A stretch of DNA of 64,000 nt from Agromyces protaetiae (lineage in GTDB: Bacteria; Actinomycetota; Actinomycetes; Actinomycetales; Microbacteriaceae): positions 124,001 to 188,000 of the forward strand of contig NZ_CP133018.1 in the NCBI RefSeq assembly GCF_030866785.1. Reading direction: 5' to 3'. The translations under genes were made by a program, and so were the position numbers. Below, in pieces: positions 19,332-26,929 of the stretch (the stretch's first letter is position 1; each line of letters starts with the position of its first letter). The notes beneath the pieces are model-generated. The model ran no database searches and was not told the DNA's origin. It saw nothing but the letters and a program-made list of their open reading frames with translations.

Positions 19332-20482
19332 GGATCACGTCGGTCGAGACGTTCCCGATCTCGGATCGGCAGCTGCTGGTCAAGATCTCCACCGACGCCG
19401 GAATCGCGGGCTGGGGCGAGCCGACGCTCGAGACGTGGACGCGACCGGTCGCCGCGACCGTGGAGCAGATGGCCGAGTATCTGATCGGCAAGGACCCGCG
19501 CCAGATCAACCGGCACTGGCAGGTGCTCACGCGCGGCGGCTTCTACCGCGGCGGGCCCGTGATGGGCTCGGCCGTCGCCGGGCTCGACCAGGCGATGTGG
19601 GACCTGCTCGGGAAGTCGCTCGGCGCGCCGGTACATGAGCTGCTCGGCGGCGCCGTGCGCGACGCGATCCGGCTGTACGCGCACGCGAACACGGACGACC
19701 GGCTCGGCGATCCGGCCCGCGCGGCCGCGCTCCTGCGCGACGGCTGGACGATGGTGAAGCTCGTGCCGTACCTCAGCGCCGCGCCCCTCGAGACGCCTGG
19801 CTTCACGGAGCGGTTGGTGAGCGATCTGCGTGAGCTCCGGACCGTCGTGGGCGCCGAGGTCGACCTCGCGGTCGATCTGCACGGCCGGCTCTCGCTCGCA
19901 CAGTCCCGGCGGTTCCTCGACGCGACCGCCGATCTCGGCCTGGTGTTCGTCGAGGAGCCCCTTCGCCCCGAGCACACCGGTCTCGTCGGCAGGCTCACGT
20001 CCGCGACGGCGACGCCGATCGCGTTGGGGGAGCGCCTCTATTCGCGGGCCGAGTTCCTGCCGGCGCTCACGGCCGGGGTCACGGTCGTGCAGCCGGATGT
20101 CTCGCACGCCGGCGGGATCTCCGAGGCGGTGAGGATCGCCGCGATGAGCGAGCCATTCGACGCGCTGCTCGCGCCGCACTGTCCGCTGGGGATCGTCGCG
20201 TTCGCCGCGTGCGTGCAGGTGGACGCGGTCGCGCCGAACTTCCTCGCGCAGGAGTGCATCGTGAGCTTCGACGGCGCGAATCCCGACACGGATCTCAGCT
20301 TCCTCCTGAATCCAGACGAATGGATGCCCCGTGACGGGTACCTGCCGTTGCCCACGCGTCCCGGGCTCGGCCTTGAGATCGACGAGGCGGCCGTGCGCGA
20401 CGCGGCGCGCCACGACCGCACCGATCCGGGCGTCCGGCTGTGGTGGTCCGACCCGCGTGATCAGGGCTACCGCGAGTGGTGA
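19328..20482 (+). CDS. dgoD: D-galactonate dehydratase family enzyme (mandelate racemase/enolase superfamily)
   Basis: 384 aa. It removes water from D-galactonate to give 2-keto-3-deoxy-D-galactonate. Family hallmarks: GWGEPTLETWTRPV, GGFYRGGPVMGSAVAG, metal ligands in DLAVDLHGRLS (Asp), VFVEEPL (Glu) and ALGERLYSR (Glu), QPDVSHAGGISE, and the catalytic His in LAPHCPLGIVA. The C-terminal ending DQGYREW resembles the REDGSVAEW-type tail of E. coli DgoD. KDGal kinase and aldolase are not in this window, so the pathway must be completed elsewhere. Confidence 0.85.
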   Translation: MRITSVETFPISDRQLLVKISTDAGIAGWGEPTLETWTRPVAATVEQMAEYLIGKDPRQINRHWQVLTRGGFYRGGPVMGSAVAGLDQAMWDLLGKSLGAPVHELLGGAVRDAIRLYAHANTDDRLGDPARAAALLRDGWTMVKLVPYLSAAPLETPGFTERLVSDLRELRTVVGAEVDLAVDLHGRLSLAQSRRFLDATADLGLVFVEEPLRPEHTGLVGRLTSATATPIALGERLYSRAEFLPALTAGVTVVQPDVSHAGGISEAVRIAAMSEPFDALLAPHCPLGIVAFAACVQVDAVAPNFLAQECIVSFDGANPDTDLSFLLNPDEWMPRDGYLPLPTRPGLGLEIDEAAVRDAARHDRTDPGVRLWWSDPRDQGYREW

Positions 20483-20489
20483 TTTGTGA

Positions 20490-20516
20490 TTATTGAAATC
20501 CGACTCCATTTATTGA
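20490..20516 (+). promoter_or_regulatory. Direct repeat TTATTGA ahead of the sugar ABC genes
   Basis: TTATTGA at 20490-20496 and 20510-20516, 20 bp apart (about two helical turns), inside an A+T-rich island in the gap between the galactonate dehydratase gene and the binding-protein gene. A regulator or a secondary promoter for the transporter is likely. Confidence 0.4.
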
Positions 20517-20593
20517 GGATTGCGTGTAGCGTGAGGGCATCGCGGCCGACCCGGGCCCACGATCCCGCAACACGTCACTCGAAGGAGAGCATC

Positions 20594-21859
20594 GTGCACA
20601 GCAGCAAGAACAGGTGGGCCGCCGCAGTCGTCGGCATCGCCGCCTCCGCGTTGGTCCTTTCCGCCTGCTCGGCGGGTACGGGAGGCGAGTCGACCGAGGG
20701 GGTCGAATTGACGGCGTGGGGCGCGCAGACGACGACCGACGCCACGAAGGCCATGATCGAGGCCTACGAGGAGGAGACCGGCAACACCATCAACCTCGAG
20801 ATCATCCCCGACGGCTTCGACGAGAACCTGCTCACGCAGTGGGCGACCGGGGCCCGGCCCGACATCCTCTTCGGACAGCCGCTCCAGGGCGCGCTGCTCA
20901 AGCTCAATCCGACCAAGAACCTGCAGGATCTCTCAGACATGGCGTTCGTCGAGTCGACGAAGTTCGGCCTGGAGGAGGCCGGCACCGTCGACGGCGTCCA
21001 CTACACGGCCACCTATGGCTTCCCGACGCTGTTCGGCCTGTTCTCCAACACCGAGGTGCTCGCCGCGAACGGCCTCGAGGTGCCGACCACGCAGGCCGAG
21101 CTCGACACCGCGATCGCGACCCTCACGGCCGCGGGCGTCCCGGCGTTCGGCGTGACGGGCGGCGACGCCTGGACCACCCAGCTGCCGTTCTTCACGCGCG
21201 TGACCGACGCCGTCGCCGACGGGCTCGTCGAGGAGATCAACACGGGCGAGGCCGAGTGGACCGACCCGCGCGCGGTCGAGGCGCTCGAATGGGTGCAGGG
21301 CCTCGTCACGAACGGCAGCACGAACCCGAACGCGAGCACGGCGGTCTTCGGCGACGATGCGGCCATGCTCGAGAACGGCGAGGTCGCCTTCGTCGCGCAG
21401 GGCACATGGCTCACGCCCGCGTTCACCGGCGGGCTCGAGAACATCGAGTTCACCGCGTTCCCGAGCGAGAGCGGCGCCGTCATGTGGCACTCCTCGAACC
21501 TCGTCTCCATCCAGCTGCCGATCACGGGCGATGAGACCAAAGAGGCCGCGGCCCGCGAGTTCGTCGACTTCGCCACCGTCGGCGACGGGTACCAGGTCTA
21601 CCTCGAGGAGACGGGCGAGCCCTCGGTCATCGAGGGCGTCGACGACCCCGCCGACCTCGACCCCGTGCAGCAGAAGATCGTCGCCGCGTTCGAAGGGTCG
21701 ATCCCGAGCATCGACACCCAGTCGGCCGCATCGCTGGGCGACTTCCCGGGCCTGATGGGCCAGCTGATCGCCGGCACGCTCACGCCCGAGCAGGTCGCGG
21801 AACAGCTGCAGCTGCAGTTCGCGGACAACGCCAAGCAGGCCGGAATCGAAGGCTTCTGA
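20594..21859 (+). CDS. ABC transporter sugar-binding lipoprotein (family 1)
   Basis: 421 aa from GTG 20594 with GAAGGAG 7 bases upstream. Signal peptide and lipobox AASALVLSACS put the lipidated Cys at about residue 23. The mature protein follows the MalE-like pattern: VELTAWGAQTTTDATKAMIE, DGFDENLLTQWATGARPDI, YGFPTLFGLFSNTEVLAANG, and FVAQGTWLTPAF. It captures a sugar or oligosaccharide outside the membrane for the two permeases encoded downstream. Context suggests a galactoside or galactonate-type ligand. Confidence 0.9.
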   Translation: MHSSKNRWAAAVVGIAASALVLSACSAGTGGESTEGVELTAWGAQTTTDATKAMIEAYEEETGNTINLEIIPDGFDENLLTQWATGARPDILFGQPLQGALLKLNPTKNLQDLSDMAFVESTKFGLEEAGTVDGVHYTATYGFPTLFGLFSNTEVLAANGLEVPTTQAELDTAIATLTAAGVPAFGVTGGDAWTTQLPFFTRVTDAVADGLVEEINTGEAEWTDPRAVEALEWVQGLVTNGSTNPNASTAVFGDDAAMLENGEVAFVAQGTWLTPAFTGGLENIEFTAFPSESGAVMWHSSNLVSIQLPITGDETKEAAAREFVDFATVGDGYQVYLEETGEPSVIEGVDDPADLDPVQQKIVAAFEGSIPSIDTQSAASLGDFPGLMGQLIAGTLTPEQVAEQLQLQFADNAKQAGIEGF

Positions 21860-21945
21860 CCGTGGGCGGGCCGGGGGCGTGAAGCCTCCGGCCCGCGCAC
21901 CGTTCCAATGACGACCGGCCGAGCGCCGAGAGAGACGAGAACCAC

Positions 21946-22860
21946 ATGGCGTGGCTGGCCAGGATGGGCCGGGGGTACTCCCGGGCGCTCGGGGGACTGA
22001 GTCGCGGGGAACAGGCGCTCATGCTCGCCCTGCCACTCGCGTTCTTCGGCGTCTTCTTCCTCGTTCCGAACGTGCTGAACCTCGGGCTGGCGTTCACCGA
22101 CTGGTCCTCCTACCGGGACGAGATCCAGTTCACTGGGCTCGAGAACTTCCAGTACCTGATGTCGACCGACACCCTCGGTCACGGTCTGCGCGTGACGCTG
22201 ACGTACACGGTGCTCGTGGTGCTGTTCCAGAACCTGCTGGGGCTGGGCTTCGCCCTCGCGCTCGAGCAGAGCACCCGCGCGAATCGAGCCATCCGCGCGC
22301 TCATCTTCATCCCCGTCCTCATCTCGCCGCTCGCCGCGGGGTACATCTTCCGCGGTCTCCTCGCGTACGACGGCGTCTACAACCAGATCCTCAGCGCCCT
22401 CACCGGCCAGGAGGTGCGCATCGAGTGGCTCGGCAGCGTCGAGTGGACGCTCGTGATCGTGGCGGCGATCCACGCGTGGAAGTTCTTCGGCCTCACGACG
22501 CTGTTCTACATCGCGGGGCTGTCGACCGTGCCGGGCGAGCTGACGGAGGCCGCGCGCCTCGACGGTGCCGGCTACTGGCAGACGTTCTTCCGGATCAAGT
22601 GGCGGATGATCTCCGCGGCCGTCACCATCAATGTCGCGCTCGCGTTCATCGGCACGCTCAACTCCTTCGAGGTCATCCTGGCCACGACCGGCGGCGGACC
22701 GGCACGGGCGACCGAGGTGCTCAACATCTACGTGTTCCAGGAGTTCGGCAACGGCGTGTTCGGGCGGGCCACGGCGATGACCCTCGTCCTGTTCCTCACC
22801 GTGCTCGTGCTGGCCGTCCCGCTCATCTCCTTCCTGCGCCGGCGAGAGGTCCAGGCATGA
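21946..22860 (+). CDS. Sugar ABC transporter permease, MalF/UgpA type
   Basis: 304 aa, six membrane helices starting with QALMLALPLAFFGVFFLVP. The EAA loop that docks the ATPase is LTEAARLDGAGYWQTFFRI. It ends in a 4-bp ATGA overlap with the second permease. No ATP-binding gene is present in the operon, so a shared MsiK/MalK-like ATPase from elsewhere is implied. Confidence 0.9.
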   Translation: MAWLARMGRGYSRALGGLSRGEQALMLALPLAFFGVFFLVPNVLNLGLAFTDWSSYRDEIQFTGLENFQYLMSTDTLGHGLRVTLTYTVLVVLFQNLLGLGFALALEQSTRANRAIRALIFIPVLISPLAAGYIFRGLLAYDGVYNQILSALTGQEVRIEWLGSVEWTLVIVAAIHAWKFFGLTTLFYIAGLSTVPGELTEAARLDGAGYWQTFFRIKWRMISAAVTINVALAFIGTLNSFEVILATTGGGPARATEVLNIYVFQEFGNGVFGRATAMTLVLFLTVLVLAVPLISFLRRREVQA

Positions 22861-23798
22861 CATCCACGTCCACGCGAGCGACCGCGTCCACCCCCACGCC
22901 GACGGCCACTGGCGCGCATTCCGGCGCACCGATGCGGCCGGTGACGCCGGGGAACACCCACGTGCTCGCGCGACGTCGGCGCCGGCGCGAGGGCCTCCGC
23001 CTGAGCCTCACGCTCATCGCGGCCCTCGCCCTCGTCGGGCTCCCGCTGTACGTCCTCGTGATCACCGCCATGAAGCCGGTCGACGAGGCACGTCGCGTCA
23101 CGATCGACCCGCCGACCCAGTTCGCCTTCTTCGACAATCTCGCGACCGTGCTGGAGGACGGCACCGCACTTCGCGGCTTCATCAACAGTTGCATCGTCGC
23201 GGTGCCGACCATCCTGATCACTCTGCTGCTCGCCGCGTGCGCGGCCTGGGTGTTCGGGCGCTCCCGGTCGCGGAAGCTCAACATCCTCTACTACGTCGTG
23301 ATCACGGGCATCATGCTGCCGCCGGCGATCATCCCGACCGTCCGCGTCCTGCAGACCCTGGGGCTCGACGGCAATCACGTCGGACTCATCTTCTTCTACT
23401 GCGGCACGCAGTTGGGCGCCGCCGTCTTCCTCATCACCGGATTCGTGAAGGGCGTGCCGTACGAGCTCGAGGAGGCCGCCCGGCTGGACGGGGCCGGTCC
23501 GCTGCGGGTGTTCTGGTCGGTGATCCTGCCGTCGCTGCGTCCGGCGGTGCTCGTCTCGGGCGTGTACCTGACGCTGACCGTCTGGAACGACTTCTTCTAC
23601 GCCTACTTCGTGCTGAGCACGCCCGCGCAACGGACCATGCCGCTCGGGCTCTACGGCTACGCCTCCGCGAACCTGTTCCAGTACAACTGGGGGCTGGTGT
23701 TCAGCTACGTGCTGCTCACGAGCGTGCCGATCGTCATCGTGTTCCTGCTCGCCCAGAAGCGGATCGTCTCGGGCCTGCTCGGCGGCGCCGGCAAGTGA
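22857..23798 (+). CDS. Sugar ABC transporter permease, MalG/UgpE type
   Basis: 313 aa with a long Ser/Thr/Pro-rich N-terminal tail (about 1-35) before the first membrane helix (LRLSLTLIAALALVGLPLYV). EAA loop: LEEAARLDGAGPLRVFWSV. Followed by YLTLTVWNDFFYAYF, typical of the MalG subfamily. It forms the membrane channel with the preceding permease and is the last gene of the galactonate operon. A short hairpin follows before the convergent amidohydrolase. Confidence 0.9.
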   Translation: MTSTSTRATASTPTPTATGAHSGAPMRPVTPGNTHVLARRRRRREGLRLSLTLIAALALVGLPLYVLVITAMKPVDEARRVTIDPPTQFAFFDNLATVLEDGTALRGFINSCIVAVPTILITLLLAACAAWVFGRSRSRKLNILYYVVITGIMLPPAIIPTVRVLQTLGLDGNHVGLIFFYCGTQLGAAVFLITGFVKGVPYELEEAARLDGAGPLRVFWSVILPSLRPAVLVSGVYLTLTVWNDFFYAYFVLSTPAQRTMPLGLYGYASANLFQYNWGLVFSYVLLTSVPIVIVFLLAQKRIVSGLLGGAGK

Positions 23799-23807
23799 GC
23801 GGCGGCG

Positions 23808-23833
23808 ACCGGCCGGGTGGGTGGGCCGGCGGT
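23808..23833 (+). terminator. Weak hairpin between convergent genes
   Basis: CCGGCC (23809-23814) pairs with GGCCGG (23824-23829) around a GGGTGGGTG loop. It is the only clear structure in the 75-bp convergent gap. Confidence 0.3.
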
Positions 23834-23873
23834 CTCGTGAGCTCGCGCGTCGACGTGTCAGCGTGCGGGCGGG

Positions 23874-24806
23874 TCACCGCGTGAGGTCGTAGCAGGCCGT
23901 CGCGGTGTCGCGGAGCATCGCCGCGCGCTCGGCGGGGTCGAAGCCGGCGATCGCGCGTTCGAACGTCTCCCAGACCTGCGCGTAGGACACGCCCTCGGGC
24001 TCGACCGGGAAGTTGCTCGCGAACACGACCCGCGCCGGGCCCGCGAGCTCCAGCGCGCGAGCGATCAGCGGGTCGATCCGCTCCGGCGTCCACGCTGCGT
24101 CCACCATGCCGAGGCCCGAGATCTTCAGGATGCCTCGGGGTGCGGCCTGCAGCACGGCCGTGAGGCCGTGCGCCCACTGCTCGCGCCGCGCCTCGTCCTT
24201 CGGCACGCCGGTGTGGTCGATGACGACCCGCAGGTCCGGCGCCTCGCGCAGGAGCGCCGCGGCCTGCTCGAGCTGCTCCTGCCAGACGAGCAGTTCGAAG
24301 ACGAGGTCGCGCCGCTCGAGCTCCTGGAGCCCGCGCAGGAACGCGGGGTCGTCGAGCAGGTTGATGCGCGGGACATCCGCTCGCTCCGATCGCGGATCGA
24401 ACCACGCTTCCTGACGGATGCCGCGGAAGACCGGGTACGCCGCGTGCCGGTCGAGCACGTCCCCGAGCGCGTCGCTGCGCAGGTCGGCGTAGCCCACGCA
24501 GGCCGTCGGCATGCCCTCTACGTCGTGCAGCTGCTGCATCCAGGCCGTCTCGGCGACGGGGTCGCTCGCGTGGTCGACCTCGGCCTGCACGTGGACGATG
24601 CCCGCGAGCTCGACGGCGGCCGTGTCGCGGCGCCACTCGGCCGCGCCGTAGCTCGCCGGGAGTCCGGCCGCGTCGGCCGACTCGAGCCACGGGTAGCGGA
24701 AGCGCGTTCGATCCCACAGGTGCATGTGCGTGTCGACGACGCCCACGCCGGCTGCACCGGTCGCGCCGGCTGTACCGGTCGCGCGGTCGGCATCAGTCGA
24801 AGTCAA
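23874..24806 (-). CDS. COG3618 amidohydrolase, L-fuconolactonase/PDC-hydrolase-like
   Basis: 310 aa from TTG 24806, which overlaps the end of the SnoaL-SDR gene by 14 bp; no ATG or GTG in frame gives the full N-terminus, and AAGGCG lies 7 bases upstream. The metal-binding start VVDTHMHLWDRTRFRYPW is the COG3618 signature; later LRVVIDHTGVPK and GILKISGLGMV follow the family. The last ligand region reads VFASNFPVE rather than the common GSDWP, placing it in the ASNFP subgroup. Members hydrolyse sugar lactones or related cyclic esters. It is the last gene of the leftward arm of the IclR cluster. Confidence 0.8.
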   Translation of the reverse strand: MTSTDADRATGTAGATGAAGVGVVDTHMHLWDRTRFRYPWLESADAAGLPASYGAAEWRRDTAAVELAGIVHVQAEVDHASDPVAETAWMQQLHDVEGMPTACVGYADLRSDALGDVLDRHAAYPVFRGIRQEAWFDPRSERADVPRINLLDDPAFLRGLQELERRDLVFELLVWQEQLEQAAALLREAPDLRVVIDHTGVPKDEARREQWAHGLTAVLQAAPRGILKISGLGMVDAAWTPERIDPLIARALELAGPARVVFASNFPVEPEGVSYAQVWETFERAIAGFDPAERAAMLRDTATACYDLTR

Positions 24807-25935
24807 AGCGCGCCTTGCCGTCGGGGCTCATCGTGACCAGCCCGCCGTCGACCAGCAGGTCGGTGCCCGTGACATAGGTGGCGTCGGGGCCGAGTAGGTA
24901 GACGATCGCGCCCGCGGCCTCGTCGGGTTCACCGCATCGGCCGAGCATGCAGTACTGGCCCCAGCGGGGATCCCACGTGTCGCGGTCGCCGCCCGCCGAC
25001 CGCTCGAGGACGTCGGTCCAGATGTACCCGGGGCTCACGCTGTTGACCCGGATCCCGTCGGCGCTCAGGTCGAGCGCCTGGCAGCGCGTGAGCGAGAGCA
25101 CCGCACCCTTGACCGAGTTGTAGGTCCAGCGGTCCGCTTGCGCGACGTGGCCGGAGACGCTCGCGACGTTGACCACCGCGGGCGCGGTCGAGCGTCGCAG
25201 CGCAGGGACGGCGAGCCCGACGAGCCGGGCAGGCGTGATCAGGTTGGTGTCGACGGTCGTGACCCACTCGGCGCGTTCGGCGGCGACGCCGGCCATGACG
25301 AATGCGGCGGCGTTGTTGACGAGCAGGTCGAGCACGTCGTGCCGCTCGCTGAAGGCGGCCATGACCCGCTCGGGCGCGTCGGGGAGGCCGAGGTCGACCA
25401 CGCACGGGCGGAACCGGTCGCCGAGCTCGTCGGCGACCGCGGCGAGGCGTTCGGCGTTCCGGTCGACGCCGAGCACGACGGCGCCTTCGTGCACGAGCCG
25501 GCGCGCGGTGGCCTCGCCGATGCCCGATGCCGCGCCCGTGACGATCGCGGTCCGGCCGCCGAAGCGTTGCGGCACGGCCGGCGCGTCCTCGAGTGTCGAG
25601 GGGTCGTTGAACGTGGTGAGACTGCTGAAGCGCCCGTCTTCGACCCGGAAGAGATTCACTCCCGTGAGCGGGAAGGTGCGGCCGGCGTGATCGCGGAAGC
25701 TCGCCTCCCAGGAGATCGCGGCCTCGCGGTCGTCGCCGAGCACAGCCCCCATGCGCACCTCGAGGCCCGGGAAGCGTGCTGCGCTGGCCGCGTAGAACTC
25801 CCGGATCGCCTCGCGCCCGTGCACGGTGCCGGACGGCCCGCTCCAGACCGCATCGGGCGTGAAGAAGCCGAGGATCGCGTCGAGGTCTCGCGACTCCTCT
25901 GCATCCCAGTAGCGGCGAGCCAGTTCCGCGATCAT
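24793..25935 (-). CDS. SnoaL-like domain fused to a short-chain dehydrogenase
   Basis: 380 aa. Residues about 1-118 form a SnoaL/NTF2-like cup (MIAELARRYWDAEESRDLDAI, WSGPSGTVHGREAIREF, TFPLTGVNLFRVEDGRFSSL). Residues about 125-370 are a classical SDR: TAIVTGAASGIGEATARRL (TGxxxGIG), LLVNNAAAF, VNVASVSG, and WTYNSVKGA (Tyr-x3-Lys). It ends with the extra VTMSPDGKARFDFD. Each half alone matches its family's normal size, so this is a true fusion and not a frame error. NAD(P)-dependent oxidation or reduction is expected; the SnoaL half may bind or isomerise the same substrate. GGGACCC precedes ATG 25935. Confidence 0.82.
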   Translation of the reverse strand: MIAELARRYWDAEESRDLDAILGFFTPDAVWSGPSGTVHGREAIREFYAASAARFPGLEVRMGAVLGDDREAAISWEASFRDHAGRTFPLTGVNLFRVEDGRFSSLTTFNDPSTLEDAPAVPQRFGGRTAIVTGAASGIGEATARRLVHEGAVVLGVDRNAERLAAVADELGDRFRPCVVDLGLPDAPERVMAAFSERHDVLDLLVNNAAAFVMAGVAAERAEWVTTVDTNLITPARLVGLAVPALRRSTAPAVVNVASVSGHVAQADRWTYNSVKGAVLSLTRCQALDLSADGIRVNSVSPGYIWTDVLERSAGGDRDTWDPRWGQYCMLGRCGEPDEAAGAIVYLLGPDATYVTGTDLLVDGGLVTMSPDGKARFDFD

Positions 25936-25964
25936 GGCGGGTCCCTTCGTTGCGACGACGAACC

Positions 25965-25997
25965 CAGTCTAATTCATACTGTGCGACTCGAACAGTA
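25965..25997 (-). promoter_or_regulatory. Promoter/operator block of the leftward IclR-cluster arm
   Basis: On the minus strand TATGAATTAGACTG (25978-25965) and ACTGTTCGA (25996-25988) occur together; a perfect TACTGT-N9-ACAGTA inverted repeat spans 25977-25997. The same two words occur at 26898-26916 before the rightward arm, so this is likely the binding region of the IclR regulator, with TATGAAT a possible -10 box. Confidence 0.6.
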
Positions 25998-26017
25998 CTT
26001 ATCTGAAACCGCGGTCC

Positions 26018-26785
26018 TCAGCCGCGCCAGGCCCTCGTGACGTCGGATGCGGCTCGCACCACCTTATCCTTGAGCGCCCGATCGATCTGGGCCGCGCGGA
26101 TCGACGGCGCGCTCAGCGCGATCGAACCCGCCACCCGGCCGGTGGGGTCGAAGTACGCGGCTGCGACGCAGCACACGCCCTCCTCGAACTCCTCGTTGTC
26201 GAGCGCGTATCCGCGGCGACGCGTGAGGTCGATCGCGCTCCGTGCGTAGGCGATGCGCTCGTCGCCGCGGGTGGTGGTCCGCGACAGGCGGGCGAGCTGG
26301 CTCTCGAGCTCCTGCGGTTCGAACTGCGCGAGGATCGCGCGCCCCGAGGCGCGTCGGTCCTCGTTCCCCGAGTAGCCGACGCTGAGGCCGCTGATCCGCA
26401 GCGACTGGGGGCTCTCGGCCACGAAGCGCACCACGGCGGCACCGTCTTCGAGGCACGTGAGGTACACCGTCTCCCGGGTCTGCGCGGCGAGCTCGCTCAC
26501 GATCGGCTCGGCGACGTCGATGACGTCCGCGGCATTGGTGAGTGCGCTCGCGAGCACGCCGATGCGGTAGCCGATCGCCACCGAACCGTCGGCGCGGCGG
26601 CGCAGGTGGCCCTCCGCGACGAGCGTGTTGACGATGTGGTAGGTCGAGGAGAGATTGTGGCCGAGGATGCGGGCGATGTCCCGGACCTGGAGCGGCCGGT
26701 CGCTCTCGGCGACGATGTCCAGCACCCGGAGCGCGCGCTGGACGGTGAGCAGCCGCGTGCCCGATTCCTCTGCGATCTGAGCCAT
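26018..26785 (-). CDS. IclR family transcriptional regulator
   Basis: 255 aa from ATG 26785 (AAGAAGG 6 bases upstream; an ATG at 26854 would add 23 residues but lacks a Shine-Dalgarno). N-terminal winged HTH: TVQRALRVLDIVAESDRPLQ, VRDIARILGHNLSSTYHIV (recognition helix), VAEGHLRRRADGSVAIGYRI. The C-terminal effector domain shows ISGLSVGYSGNEDRRASGRA, RGYALDNEEFEEGVCCVAAA and GSIALSAPS, all IclR hallmarks. It sits between the two divergent arms of a catabolic cluster, the usual place of a pathway-specific IclR regulator. Confidence 0.9.
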   Translation of the reverse strand: MAQIAEESGTRLLTVQRALRVLDIVAESDRPLQVRDIARILGHNLSSTYHIVNTLVAEGHLRRRADGSVAIGYRIGVLASALTNAADVIDVAEPIVSELAAQTRETVYLTCLEDGAAVVRFVAESPQSLRISGLSVGYSGNEDRRASGRAILAQFEPQELESQLARLSRTTTRGDERIAYARSAIDLTRRRGYALDNEEFEEGVCCVAAAYFDPTGRVAGSIALSAPSIRAAQIDRALKDKVVRAASDVTRAWRG

Positions 26786-26897
26786 GCGCACCTTCTTCGA
26801 CGTGGGGTTCGGGATCCCCGCCAGCGTAGCGCCGCGCGCCCCCTCTTCACTCATATCCACATTACCGCTTGCTATATCTGGACCCAGCATCGCATTA

Positions 26898-26916
26898 TAT
26901 GAATCAGACTGTTCGA
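26898..26916 (+). promoter_or_regulatory. Promoter/operator block of the rightward IclR-cluster arm
   Basis: TATGAATCAGACTG (26898-26911) overlapping ACTGTTCGA (26908-26916). The 14-base word differs by one base from the one before the SnoaL-SDR gene. It is 14 bp upstream of the E1 gene start and lies in the only A+T-rich island of the region. Confidence 0.6.
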
Positions 26917-26929
26917 AATATGGAGTGCC

